The notes beneath the pieces are model-generated. The model made no database searches and was not told the origin of the DNA. It was given only the letters and a program-made list of their open reading frames with translations. Of a stretch of 64,000 nucleotides of DNA, positions 1-11,093 are shown in pieces. The position numbers and the translations under genes are program-made. Source of the DNA: Benincasa hispida (taxonomy: Eukaryota; Streptophyta; Magnoliopsida; Cucurbitales; Cucurbitaceae). The DNA lies in assembly GCF_009727055.1 (NCBI RefSeq), contig NC_052350.1:41850364-41914363 (forward strand). Reading direction: 5' to 3'. How positions within the stretch are numbered: position 1 is the first letter of the stretch; every line of letters begins with the position of its first letter.

Positions 1-639
1 GAGATCCATGCTCGGCTTCGTGTCGCTTTTACCACGACTTCTCCATTTGGAAAGTGTTTGCATGGGTCAATAACAAGGTGAATGAGAGAAGTAGTTCATA
101 ATAAGTGGGTGAAGAAAATATGTCAACATTGTCCTACGGTCTCCTCCATTAGTTTGAACCGTGAGATTCCTATGTTGCGCGCTGTCATTTTTAGGCGGCA
201 CTAGCTAGTCGTTATCCACGGTGATCCCCACGGAGGGTTGTAACATAGGATTCAGAACAACCCAAACTTCAGTAATGAATAGGATCTTATAGTTCCATCT
301 TGGATATTTTCTTCCATTTCGGGGGCATATTCGTACCGTTCTATAAGATCTAAAAATGGTAGGTTACACTTACAAGAAGTACTAATTGTTAGTATAGATA
401 TTGACCAAAAACGATAACCAAAAGATCTATAGGAGTGAAGAATTATTCTGATATAGTATTTAGTCAAGAATTTTTCATGCTTCAGTGAAGGAATTGTTGA
501 CTGCACCTTGGTAGCAACTGTTCTAAATCACTAGAGTATTGTTGCAAATAAATAAAAATTTATGGGGTACTTTATTATTTTGCTAAAATTGGATTTAGAT
601 GCATAAAGTTTAATAGAATTTGTTTAAATTATTTCAAAA

Positions 640-1558
640 ATGTCGAATTCAATCATACAACTGCTAGCTTCCGATAAATTTAACGGTGAAGGATATTCAA
701 ACTGGAAATCCAACATCAATACAATATTTGTTTTGGATGATTTGAGGTTTGTGTTGACGGAGGAATTTCCTCCAATGTTCGAGACATCTATGATCGGTGG
801 GTAAGGGCTAATGAGAAAGCTCGGGCCTATATCTTAGCAAGTATATCTCATGTACTTAATAAGAAACTCGAGGTAATGCCCACCGCTCGTGAGATAATGG
901 CATTGATTCAGAAGATGTTTGGGCAACTGTTACCTCTGTTCGACATGAAGCCATTAAGTATGTCTACATTACTCGCATGAAAGATGGAACCAACGTTAGA
1001 GAACATGTTCTCGATATGATGATCCATTTTAATGTTGTTGAGGCTCATGGAGCGATGATAGATGAAACAAGTCAAGTAAGTATGATATTGCAATCTCTCC
1101 CAGAGAGTTATCTGCCATTCAGAACCAATGCTATTATGAACAAAATTACTTATAATTTGACCATGTTGTTGAACGAGTTACAGACATATTAGTCTATGAT
1201 GAAACTTAAGGAGAAAGAAGTAAATGTTATTTCTAAACCTAAGAAGTTTTTTAAGGGGTCATCGTCTGGAACAAGACCCACTGATAATAAAAAGTTTGTT
1301 CCCTCTTCTTCTAAGGACAAATATGTACAAATGAAGAAGAAGGGTAAAGAGAAAAAGAAAATCGCTGCTAAGAAAACAAAAAACAGAAACAAGACTCCCA
1401 AAGGAAAGTGTTTCCATTGCGGAGAGGATGAGCACTAGAAGCGTAACTGCCCAAAGTATTTGGCTGATAAGAAAGCAGAAAAGGTGAAACAAGGTAAATC
1501 AGATTTACTAGTAGTTGAAACATGTCTATTGAGTACTTCTTCTAGTAAGTTACTGTAA
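640..1558 (+). pseudogene. Copia-type gag, decayed fragment
   Basis: Reads as the gag nucleocapsid precursor of a Ty1/Copia retrotransposon. The N-terminal part (from the ATG at 640) carries the usual opening in which a short target-binding stretch is followed by F-N-G-x-x-Y-x-x-W. The central UBN2-like part is open at 977-1189, and a lysine-rich tail with a CCHC zinc knuckle lies around 1409-1455. It is broken in at least three places: a frameshift near 770, a TAG at 1190-1192, and a TAG at 1436-1438 that replaces the residue right after the knuckle histidine. After about 1558 no protease or integrase follows, so this is a 5' fragment. The protein resembles the family whose pol lies on - at 13.3-15.9 kb: both have the K-x-D-L-L-V-x-E-T-C-L segment just before the protease. 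The 640 bp upstream look like the untranslated leader of the same element, but no LTR edge or primer-binding site is seen. Confidence 0.8.
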
Positions 1559-2950
1559 AAAGAATAATAAGAAAATTGATATACCCATATAAAAAGTTTA
1601 TATTTTCTTTTGAAGTAGAGGTTTAATATTGTAGGGATGTCTATGCTTTCGTTCTGTAGCAAAGGCAACCAAAAACAGGAGATCTGAGCCAAGAGTATTC
1701 TTAACCATTGAGGCAGTCATTGTTGCAGATTAAGTTTTTGTCATGTTTATATACTTGTTTCGTAGGAGAGTGAATGAGAAAAGTAAGTTTTTTATAGGGC
1801 CTGAATGATTTTGTTCTCTATAGATTGGTGACACCATGCTTATTGCAATTGGTGGAGTTCATTTTGCCTCTAATATTCAAATAACAAAACCACTTGGTCT
1901 GGTATATTCTATTTTCCCTTTTCTCTTAGCTGCCTGACAGTGAAATTTTACTCTTAAATCTTAAAATATGGTTTAAATGTCATCTAATTGTTCTGTCTAT
2001 GTAGAAATCATGTCTAGTTTGTGAACGGTCTAAATACTCTTATATATGTGTAAATTGTATTACTCTATCCCTTGTATTTTCTTGTAACATGCAGTAATTT
2101 TTGTTTATGTATAATCTGTTCGTTTCCGTTTAAGACTGTAATTGTTGTGTTCATTCTTAATGGAATTTGAAACGATCCACTTCTGCTGCTCAAATGATCT
2201 CTGTTTAGATTTCCTTCAGTTTAATTGTTTAGTTTGCTAATGTGTTTAGACATCAAGTTTGGATTACATTGTTTTGTAATTATTTTCTATTTTTCTTCGT
2301 GGGTATCGTATGTGTAGTGATTTGTTGATAAGATGGTTGAAAGCATATGTTTTGTTGAGTAAGATGGCTGGAAGCTTATGTTTTTCCTTTGTGAGTATTG
2401 ACTGCTTCATTTGTTCCTCAATTTATGCTCTCTAAAATCTTGATCTCCCTTTGATGTTTTTTTCCCTATTGTACATCTAAAGAAAAATAATTCTTCTACA
2501 ATGTAAAAATTATGACAACTTGTTAGCTTAAGAGAGTTCCAAATAAAATTTAGCTATGTGTATTTATTTATTTTTGTAATTATTTTTGTAGGTGGAATGA
2601 ATGAGGATTTGCATATGGATGGAGATGATTACTTATTTGGCCTTGAATTTTATACTCATTACTTAATATTCAAAACTTTGTGAATCTTGTGTTTTGTCTA
2701 CTCATTTTGAAGGAATTGCATTTTGACTTTCTTTCATTGTATTAGACACTAATTAAATATTTTATGTAATGAATTACAAAACTTCAATGATGAGATAGAA
2801 CTTGAGAATCTGTGATATTTCAAGTGCTATGATATTTTATTATATATATATAATACATCTATGTTTGTAGTTATCATTTAGGTTTTGTTCAAAAATTGTA
2901 TCATTTTATATTATATTTGATGAATATTAGTGATGGTTTATTGCACCATT
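1559..2950. other. Intergenic, no supported gene
   Basis: AT-rich DNA with no ORF above 85 codons that looks coding. Two short stretches resemble isolated exons behind acceptor-like AG sites (about 1832-1905 and 2592-2640), but no family could be recognised and no consistent splice chain was found. They are not called as a gene. Confidence 0.5.
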
Positions 2951-2954
2951 AGAA

Positions 2955-3385
2955 ATAATAAAAAAAAATTGGCTAAATGGCTAAAAATGACTATTATAAC
3001 AATTGGTAATATATAATCGATAAGAAAAGGCTATAGAAACCTTTAATAACACAAAGAAAAAGTTATAAAATTCTCATAATAGTGCATACAAAAAGCTTAT
3101 AAACACTTATAATGGCATAAAAAATATTATTAAAAAGTTATGATAGCTTCTTTTATTAGCTATAGAAATTTATTATAGTTCCAATAAGTAGTGCCCTAAT
3201 ATATTTCAATAGTAAGGTAAATATGTTGTATTTTTAAGGTTTCTAATAGCGTTAAGCATAGCTAACAAAAAATGTTATCAAAAGTTCTGGACTTTTAATA
3301 ACATAGGTTGTCAAGACCTCAAAAAAAACTATAAAATATCTATTATAGCTTTTTTCGTTAGCTATCGTATCCATTATTTCTAAAT
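2955..3385. mobile_element. Degenerate CACTA-like non-autonomous element
   Basis: About 430 bp built from many short copies, in both orientations, of motifs such as ACTATTATAA, TTATAA and GTTAGCTAT. This is the layout of sub-terminal repeats in plant CACTA transposons. The left edge (near 2955) resembles a worn terminus followed by an A-run and TTGGCTAAA. No transposase is present and no clean target duplication could be found. It could instead be another AT-rich MITE. Confidence 0.3.
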
Positions 3386-3404
3386 AGTTACTTTGGACTT
3401 TATG

Positions 3405-3690
3405 GGCTCTGATACCATATTAGATAATATGAGATTTCATCTTAAGCGTTTTGGTCAATTATGATTTAAGATGGCATCAAACTAAGTTTATTTATGACGT
3501 CCCATGTTCAAGCTCTTATTGCAATCTTATTTACTCCCTAATTAATATTCATTTCCACTTGTTGGGCTTTTCACATATTTCAAGCCCACACAAGCAAGGA
3601 GAAAGTGTTAGATGATGTATAATTAAATTTACCTTCATCTATTAGCTTAAACTTTCAGGTCAATTAGTTATTTAAGATATATAACAGACG
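3405..3690 (+). mobile_element. TRIM-like miniature LTR element
   Basis: Two related short terminal units flank a non-coding core of about 140 bp. The first (about 3419-3469) ends in TTTAAGATGG followed by CATCAAAC, a worn initiator-tRNA-Met primer-binding site. The second starts TGTTAGATGATG at 3612 after a purine-rich tract (AAGGAGAAAG) that serves as a polypurine tract. The core contains the CACTTGTTGGGC and TTCAAGCCCAC stretch common in such plant elements. An oppositely oriented site complementary to TGGTATCAGAGCC lies at 3405-3417, so an overlapping minus-strand remnant is also possible. Confidence 0.5.
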
Positions 3691-4225
3691 CTATGAAGTG
3701 AAAACCAAGTTCAAAGCTCTAGCCCACATGAAACATAAATACAACCTAGCCATAGAGCTAGTACACTAAAGAGTCCTCAAGTAGGTCTTAACAAGAGACC
3801 TCATAGCATGGAGTATGCACAATGATCTTCCTACATTAGTCAAGTCCATGCAATTGAAGATAGTCATTCTTCTATTTATATACAAACACATAGAATACAA
3901 AAGTTACATAAATACATCTTTATTATTTTTTAGTATAAGATATAAATTATCATTTAAAAAGTCAATGATTTGGTCCTTCACTCGTAGAACTATCGAACTA
4001 AAAGATTAAACATCTTTAATATGATATTGATAACAATCTTAAACTAAATAAAGTAAAAGAATAATGAAAGGTTTAATTATCCCATTAGTTACTCGAAGTA
4101 CTCCATTAAACAAAAATGAAGTGAAGTAGAATAAATTAATATAAATAAAAACAAACTAGAAATTAGACGCAAACAAATGCAAATGTAAATTCACATTTGT
4201 TATATTTACTTTTACCTTTACTTTT

Positions 4226-4672
4226 AGGGTGTGTTTGGTAACCTGTGATGAGATGGAATTATAATGTAATGTAATAAAAAATCCATATTTGAGCATTGAG
4301 TCCGATTTGAAATACAAAACTCATTCCGTTCTGACAGTTTTCAATCTAACTCTCTTTCTCATTGTTTTCATGCTTCAAGATCTCATTTTCCTTCCGTTTT
4401 TTATTACTCACGCTTTGCAATACTACTCTAATTCTCAATAATCCTAATTACATTCAAACTCCCCAAGCACACCTTTATCATTATTGTTTAATCCTAAAAG
4501 GTAACAATAAAGATAAAAGTAATAGTAAATGTGATAAATTCATAATTTAAATAAAAATGAGCAAAAATAATCCAATTACGATTGTGTGGTCTATTACGAT
4601 TAATCTATAAATAGAATTTCATTACGATTACACCAATATTCATTATAGATCGGTAAAACGTGACCTAAACAC
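4226..4672. mobile_element. MITE-like element
   Basis: The unit begins with GGGTGTGTTTGGTAACC and ends with an imperfect inverted counterpart (CCTAAACACC). The interior is AT-rich and non-coding, with internal inverted similarity (ATTATAATG near the left end, CATTACGATTA near the right). Length and layout fit a hAT- or PIF-type MITE. The target duplication was not resolved. Confidence 0.45.
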
Positions 4673-4784
4673 CATTTTGAATTATTGATGGCAATGATAG
4701 AAAACTCAAAAAGCATGGTTGTTTAGCAACTTTAACTTGTTGAGGAAGATTGTAGAAAGAAAGTTGGGAAAAAAGGCACGAATA

Positions 4785-5040
4785 AAGAAATATAATGTCA
4801 CTACGCCCCTTTTTCTCTTTATGTTTAATGTATCTTCTTTTTTCTTAAAGAATGAATCTTTCTTTTAGATAAGATGAAAAGATTTGAAGGGTCTTTCCAC
4901 GAACATATACTCATTGGAATTCTTTCCACTCACACTACTAAAGAAGAATTTACTATTATTATTGAATTTGGGGTTTGGATTTTATTGAATCCCCATTAAG
5001 AATAATTGCCTTTTTCTTCTGTAATTATAATTACTATATC
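4785..5040. repeat. Duplicated flank, copy 1 (partner at 41110-41455)
   Basis: A stretch containing CTTTCCACGAAC, GGAATTCTTTCCACTCA and AAAGAAGAATTT matches 41110-41455 in the same order and orientation. The best core is 4892-4951 against 41220-41277, about 85% identical by eye. Similarity resumes around 4965-5030 against 41387-41450 after an insert in the second copy. Copy 1 lies about 1 kb upstream of the movement-protein-like ORF at 6029. Confidence 0.65.
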
Positions 5041-6028
5041 ATTATGAATTAGATTATTGTTTTATATGCTCCACTAATGACTCAAATGTAATTGGTAACT
5101 TGAAAAGAAGCCAAAATTAAATTATAAAATTGGTCCCTATAATTTGAAGAAATTTAAAATTTATCTTTATGATTTTAAAAGTCAGAATTTATTCCCAATC
5201 TTTTGATAAAACTTCATAAATAGTCTTTACGATTTAATAAACCTCTCATAAAAAATCTCCCAAATCCAACCCAATTCAACTCATGTGCACCCCTAATTAA
5301 ATGTCCATAATATCTTATATGAGGTTTTGTTACAATTGAGAGGAATTAAGCTTATTTAGGATGAGATGAATTATAAATCTTTCACTACTCTTTGGTGATT
5401 TACTTTTTCCTCGATATCAACTCTCATATAAATTATATCATCATACATTATAAAAGTATTATCAACCACATTTAATTTGAGTTAAACTATGTCAAAATAA
5501 ACAATAGGGACCAAATCAAAATTAAATATCATCCAAACATTCTAGATTGGATTACATATTATTATTGTTGTTACTATTATTATTATTGTGTGTAATGGTT
5601 GGATCTAATTCCATACCTTTTACTTTTATGAATGCAAAAGAAATTTTTATTATCACATGCTCCTGAGATGCACAGAATAGACAACTTTTCTCTAGACAAC
5701 TTCATCAATATAAGAAGAGGACAAAAGACTTTCTTTCCTTTTTCCATGGAATAGACAACTTCACCAATCAACTAGCCAACCTTCCTCCACAAGTTTGAAT
5801 TATAATCTCTTTTAAATTTACTTTTCTGTAGCCTCAATAATTCACACACTCCATAAAGCTACCCTCACATAATAATTTCTTCCCATTAGAACCACACATT
5901 TGCATCAAAAATATATTTCCAAAGTGTTTCTTAGTATATTTTGTATTGCATTCAAAGAAGCCAATATCAAAAGAGGTACGCTACTTATATTTTGGTTATT
6001 GGTTCTTCCTCTCAAGAAGGAAAAAAAA

Positions 6029-6802
6029 ATGTCACTCTTTTTCAGGTCTTGCAGCTCCAAGAAATTTATTGGTGATCATTCTTTAGAAGATGAAGAATAT
6101 GTTGAAAAAGGTAAAACTTTGGTGAAATGGAAGATGCCCAAAGTCCCAATCCACAAAATCTATGAAGAAAAAAGAAGAAAAAATCACTTCATTATTTTTT
6201 CTTCAAATAATTATGATCCTTCCATCAGAACCAAAGAAGCGCAAATCAGCTTTGGAAATGAAGGAGCAGTGTTTAGATTGTTTAATCAAAGCCCTTCAAG
6301 TTATGGTAGAAGATCAACATTCTTCAATACAATGAACATAGGGCTTGTTCAAATTGGTGTCAAAACCCTAACAAGAAAAATCCCATCAAATGCTTCAATA
6401 ATTTTATGTCTTCGTGACAATCGAATTGAAAAACTTGAAGATTCACTAGTTGCTTTGGTTGAATCAAATTTGAAAGATGGCCCATTTTATTTCAATGTTT
6501 TTCCAAACATAAATTTGTCTTTGTTTTCAGCAATCACTAATGTTTGTAGTGTTCATGTTTTGGTCAAAGGGTTTGACCAGCTTCCAAAAGGAAGTGAGCC
6601 AATTGTTGTGACATGTAGAACATGTTACAAGCTTAATGAAAACAACTTTGGACCAGAGGCTTTGATTGAGAGTCCTGTTGGAAAAACAGTGTTTTTTCAG
6701 ACACAGATTCTTGGAGATAATGATGATGATGTTGTTCAAAAAGTGACCATGTGGGACCAAGTTCAATTGCCTTCTAATTGGCCCACTAAGCTATACACAT
6801 AA
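6029..6802 (+). CDS. Endogenous 30K-superfamily movement-protein-like gene (copy A)
   Basis: An uninterrupted 257-codon, intronless ORF. The core (about residues 102-253) matches the pattern of pararetroviral 30K movement proteins, which bind nucleic acid and modify plasmodesmata for cell-to-cell spread. Visible features are the hydrophobic G-L-V-Q-I-G-V-K strand (105-112), C-L-R-D with the superfamily's conserved aspartate at 130, G-P-F-Y-F-N-V-F-P-N (151-160), a glycine 51-58 residues past the Asp, and a C-terminal W-D-Q-V. The frame is open from an ATG at 5900. The start at 6029 is chosen because it aligns with the start of the paralogue at 48923 (both begin with a short Cys/Ser-rich leader, then V-E-K-G-K). 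No coat protein, protease or reverse transcriptase adjoins it. Known: integrated 30K genes of pararetrovirus origin are widespread in vascular plants, often expressed. Inferred: a retained host copy, with unknown role. A TATA-like TATATTTT lies about 90 bp upstream. Confidence 0.8.
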   Translation: MSLFFRSCSSKKFIGDHSLEDEEYVEKGKTLVKWKMPKVPIHKIYEEKRRKNHFIIFSSNNYDPSIRTKEAQISFGNEGAVFRLFNQSPSSYGRRSTFFNTMNIGLVQIGVKTLTRKIPSNASIILCLRDNRIEKLEDSLVALVESNLKDGPFYFNVFPNINLSLFSAITNVCSVHVLVKGFDQLPKGSEPIVVTCRTCYKLNENNFGPEALIESPVGKTVFFQTQILGDNDDDVVQKVTMWDQVQLPSNWPTKLYT

Positions 6803-7086
6803 CTAAGTTTCCTAAAGTAATTTTTGGTTCAAAAGAGGTTCAAAGTAAGTAGCTAATTAAGGGGTTTGTTTAATTAATTACTTTGTAATGAGAGAGAAAA
6901 GTGGGTGTCGTTGTGTTTTTCAATGTTGTTTTGTTGATGATGTGTGGAAATTTATGAGTTTTTGGGTAATTTTTATGTAGTATGTGTTTATGTGCTTGAT
7001 TAGAAATAAGAAATGTGGAAGATAGTGGTTTTTAGGATAATGGATGTTTTCCTTTTGTATAGAGAGAGTACATGGAAAATGTGTAT

Positions 7087-7092
7087 AATAAA
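7087..7092 (+). terminator. Candidate poly(A) signal for copy A
   Basis: AATAAA about 285 nt after the stop codon at 6800-6802, in an AT-rich 3' region with T- and GT-rich sequence downstream. Plausible as the near-upstream polyadenylation element, but plant signals are loose. Confidence 0.4.
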
Positions 7093-7246
7093 GTCTTTGG
7101 ATTAATGTATATTATCGTATGTTTCAATATATTTATGTAAAATCTACGAGTTGTTTGTTCTGAATGGATTTATTCTCTAAAGTGAAAATGTGTCGAGTTG
7201 AAACTTTAACTCAAGAAAATTTTATTTAACTAACACCATTTCAGTC

Positions 7247-7266
7247 TCATCACACATGTGTGATGA
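7247..7266. repeat. Perfect 20-bp palindrome
   Basis: TCATCACACATGTGTGATGA reads the same on both strands, centred on CATG, about 450 bp after copy A. No associated gene or element edge was identified. Confidence 0.6.
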
Positions 7267-7803
7267 TATGGATATGATGTCAATTCTAAACTAATATCAT
7301 AGCAAATTGTCGTTGTATCGTACAATGACATTCCAAAAGATGACGATTTGAAATTTTTTATTATTCATATGTATGTCAGTTCAAAACTAATATTGTAGGT
7401 CAAAATTGTTTTTGTGATTTTGATGTGGGATGCTTAACCTGCACCTTTAAGATGATCCCTATTTTTAAGTTTATGATTCATGGATTGGTGTTATTTCATG
7501 ACTCTAAACTCGATCATATGGTTCAATATTTCATCAAATCTACACAAGTTTTCTATCAAAAAGTCCAAGTATAAACTTTATAAGAGGTAATCTCGATGAA
7601 GACTAAGGTCGAATATAGGGATTAATTAAACAAAACTAAATTATGTACTGGTTCTTTACTCAAAAATTACAGACAAGTTATCAATAAATGGAAGATTCTT
7701 GTGTTGCTAAGCATGAATTAGAAAAGTAATAAAAATAAAATAATATGAATTCGGTGTTGAGGTGTGGGAATGAGTATGAGTGCACAACACAATGGTGTTA
7801 GTG

Positions 7804-7805
<2 letters not shown>

Positions 7806-7841
<36 letters not shown>

Positions 7842-7852
7842 AGAAGAAGAAG
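7806..7852. repeat. Poly(A) tract with (AAG)n
   Basis: A run of 34 A residues followed by four to five AAG units. It may mark the 3' end of a retroposed sequence, but no retroposed gene body was recognised. The rest of 7100-8436 shows no gene. Confidence 0.8.
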
Positions 7853-8436
7853 ATGACGGAGTTGAGATGAGCAATCATCAATCCTTTGAACTAATTAACA
7901 AGCTTTTGTTCATGTTCATAACCTTAATGGACTCCACCTCTTAGTGAGTTAGCCACATATATCATACCTCTACGATGCATGCTTTAGGTTACTTCGAACA
8001 TGAGATTGTATTTATCTCTAAATACAATACTTACTTGATTTAGTGAAATCCACAATCAACTACCCCACAATTACTTTCTCTTTCAAGTAGTTGGTTTTTA
8101 CCACTTGGTCTGATTAGAGAACCAAGAGTTGGAGTTAAACACACACTAAATCAAATGAACTTTTGCTTATCATTGAGCTTGTTGCAATGATGATTAACTC
8201 ATCCCAATCCACTAATGAATTAGCTACTCATGGTCAAACAAATAGAAGTAGAAAAGATGAAGAATGAAAATATTGAAATCATAATATGTATTAGATAAGT
8301 GGTGATGGTTCGTTACAAGCTGAAGAGCAGAAGTACATGAAAGAAAAACTAGGAGATAAAATAGAAATATGGATTGAAAAAGCATTAGGGTGACTCATTG
8401 ATATATGAATGTTAAATAGAAAACATTGACAACAAT

Positions 8437-9276
8437 TGTAACAAGTAAAAGCACACCACAGTTGGTAACCCAATTCAGTGAGAACTACCTACGTCTGGGG
8501 GGCAGAAAGCCCAGGAAAGATAATCCACTAATATAAAAGAGTCAAGCAAATTTACAATGTAGTACTTATTTGTAATACATGAACTACTACAGTGGCTTAA
8601 GTTAAGCTTAACTCTCACTGCACTTAGGCTCCCTCTAGATGTAAGATTCCCCTTCAACTAAACTTAGGCTCCCCTAAGTATGTTAATATTAGCATTTGAT
8701 ACTTCGGCACCCGACAGTATGTAAGACTCCTCTCAACTTGACTATCTTCCTTTTGGATCAGTGAACTCCCTTCACCAACAACTCTTAAGTCCCCTAACAT
8801 AGAGATCTCCTTCTCTGAAGTTGAGACTTAGGCTCCCCCAAGACTGAGGCTCCCTTCTCTTTCAGCAATGACTTAGTCTCCCTCTAAGACCATGAAATTC
8901 TTCAATGTATTTCACTCGAAGAACATGCACAGTAAAATAGTGAGCAAACAAGTAAGAATGTGATGTAGAATAGTTCAGCTGAAGTACAGAAAAGCGTCTT
9001 GCTTAATTACACAAATGCAGCAACCCTAAACGGTCTGCAAAACTCACTTTAAGTAAACAAATCCAATAAACAAAATAAATCCTCATTAGGAATAAAATTT
9101 TTGCTTCAAAAAGTAACATATTGGACTGAATATCACATCTGGATATTTTTAGATTTGGAAAATATTTTGCAGAAAAAAAAGAACTCTGATATCACAAGTG
9201 GATGTTAATACTTTATTTGAGACATCTACTTAACCAATGCAGAAAATTATAATGTCAACAAACCAAATCTCCAACA
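8437..9276 (-). repeat. 3' LTR of the SIRE-like element
   Basis: About 840 bp, starting TGTAACAAGTAAAAGC and ending AATCTCCAACA. It matches 37580-38258 along most of its length. It contains a run of sub-repeats with TTAGGCTCCCCCTAA-like cores, each followed by (T)GAGACTCC-type text (about 8625-8890). The polypurine tract follows at once as its complement (AACCCTCCCTTTGGC, 9277-9291), which confirms minus orientation and fixes the right edge. Confidence 0.75.
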
Positions 9277-9297
9277 AACCCTCCCTTTGGCTTATAA

Positions 9298-9317
9298 TTT
9301 TTTTTTTTTTTTTTTTT
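9298..9317. repeat. Poly(T) tract
   Basis: About 20 T residues just inside the SIRE-like 3' LTR and its polypurine tract. Confidence 0.8.
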
Positions 9318-9529
9318 GTATAGACAGAACAAAATAACAAACTACCATTCAACAATAAGCACAAATGTCTGAAAGACGGTCTTGGCAAAAACAATAACAT
9401 CAACAGAACAAGATAAAAGCATATCAGTCCCTAGAGCAAAAACACATAATAACCAGGAGCAGAAAAAACAACAGTCAGAAACCTCCAAACTAACCACCAA
9501 ATCAAACAACAACCAACTCCCCCTTTTTT

Positions 9530-11088
9530 GCTATAAAAAAACATCAACGATGTTGTTAAGAAAAGGAAGCACCTGCATCCCGAGATAAAACATATCGCGT
9601 GATCAATAAAACCTCATCCTTTTTAGCATTTTTCTCTTGAAGTTGGCGCAACAAAGACTCTAGATCACAAGATACAGTGGAAAGCAACAGAAGAATACGA
9701 CCACCAAACAAAGAAGCTATTAAATCTCGACTTGAAGCATCAAGATGAAAAGTAGTCGTGATAGTATCTAGATCAGGAACATGATGTCCCTACAAAAGTT
9801 TAGGATTGATGGAGAAGAGACTCGGAGATGGATCAACAACATCTGAAACAATGAGAAGATCAGGCTTCTGAGACAAGAGTATACCACAAATAATTCGAGG
9901 AAAACAAATAGGCAATTTCAATGTTGTGGACCCTATATGACGTTTAATCTGATCGATTACAAATACACCATAAATGAACTGTGATCTACTCCCAATCTGA
10001 TATACCAAAGTAACAAGAGCAATGGACAAACCAGATTTGTGAGAAGAAGGGCACCAATTATAAATTCTAGTCCGATGCAAAAGGGCATATTTAACACTTA
10101 AGGTAGCTATAGACAGTTGACCCTTACGTGGCCAAGTGGAACGTACACCTCCAGTCAACTCAAACACCAAATCTCTTAAGGAAGGGCGTTGTTCTTTCAC
10201 AATTTCACGCACAGTACGACAAAGAAATTGGTTGATCACAACAGTAGAGAAAACGAAAGCATGTCGCCTGATGTATACCCTCTGAAAATCTGAACTAGCT
10301 AATTCTACAAAGTCTGAGGAAAGATTCACAAAGGATTCACGAACCAATTGAGGATAGTAGGGCCCTAGGTTCAAAACGGTTCTTTCAAACCAACAGTTTG
10401 AATCAATTCAATAAGCTCAGCACATGCTTGAGTACGATCAAACAATTCTTTCCCATCTACAATATTTCATTTTACAACATACTTCCACAGGCTTGCACTC
10501 TCTTCAGTGTGAAAAGAGACCCCATCCAAAGGCACAGAAGGGATGTTAGTTAGAAATGGTTGTTTTCTTTTGATATGAATCGTGACCCTAGTGACCCAAA
10601 CAGAGCCTATAGCTTCTTTGTCTAAGCTACTCTTGAAACCTCAGTCAGAGGCTTCCTCAGAAGCAGATTACTTAGAATCATGATCAGAAGACTCAAAAGA
10701 AATATCAAAATCCTTGTTACCATCCCCAAAAATACTAGCACTATTAACAAATTTCTTAGATCGTGGAGCAGCAATAGGGATATCATCTTCATCAACAGAA
10801 TGAATGAAACGGGGAGCATTCTTTGAACTTGGGTCGCTGGAATCAGTGTTACTTTAGATTCACCAACATTTTTCACATTCTCAAGAGCCGCAAAGACCAA
10901 CAAATCAGCATTATCAGAATTTTGGTCTGGTAAAGTGGAAGACTCATACAGAGTTGTGACATTTTCTTTAACATTTTGAGCCTTGTCACTGGCCCAGTGC
11001 CAATAAAAATCGAAACCAACGAAGCACTTTGCGAGTCAATAACATCGAGTATAAAAAAGGCAAAAACAATATTCTCAACAATAGAGTT
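9530..11088 (-). pseudogene. Envelope-like ORF, C-terminal part
   Basis: Minus-strand coding remnant of the envelope-like / 'putative plant transposon protein' domain found in SIRE-type Copia and related elements. The clearest piece is open from 10374 to 9790 (194 codons). It contains a G-P-Y-Y-P-x-L-V-R-E-x-F-V-N-L segment, then an R-V-Y-I-R-R-H-A-F-V-F-S motif and an N-Q-F-L motif. Upstream (10380-10620) the conserved S-V-P-L-D-G-V-S-F-H and W-K-Y-V-V-K stretch is readable. Downstream of a TAG near 9787 the same frame continues with a leucine-rich, probably coiled-coil tail (L-E-S-L-L-R-Q-L-Q-E-K) to about 9600. Several stops and frameshifts show it is dead. The function of this family is unproven. 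The gene is cut at 11089-11093 by the Copia insertion. Confidence 0.7.
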
Positions 11089-11093
11089 CAAAA
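11089..11093. repeat. Target-site duplication CAAAA (left)
   Basis: CAAAA immediately left of the inner Copia LTR, repeated at 32740-32744 immediately right of its far LTR. A 5-bp duplication is what Copia integrase leaves. Confidence 0.8.

Noticed and set aside
1832..2640. Exon-like stretches behind AG sites
   Set aside because: Two short open stretches with acceptor-like borders but no recognisable protein family, no donor sites fitting a common frame and no further exons.
5900..6028. Upstream in-frame start of copy A
   Set aside because: The extra 43 residues are absent from copy B at the matching place and read like translated leader; the start at 6029 aligns both paralogues.
7247..7266. 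20-bp palindrome as a transcription terminator
   Set aside because: A Rho-independent style terminator has no meaning for a plant nuclear Pol II gene; it is recorded only as a repeat.
9382..9588. 68-codon plus-strand ORF, Lys/Gln/Ser-rich
   Set aside because: It is antisense to the tail of the envelope-like frame and its composition follows from A-rich text.
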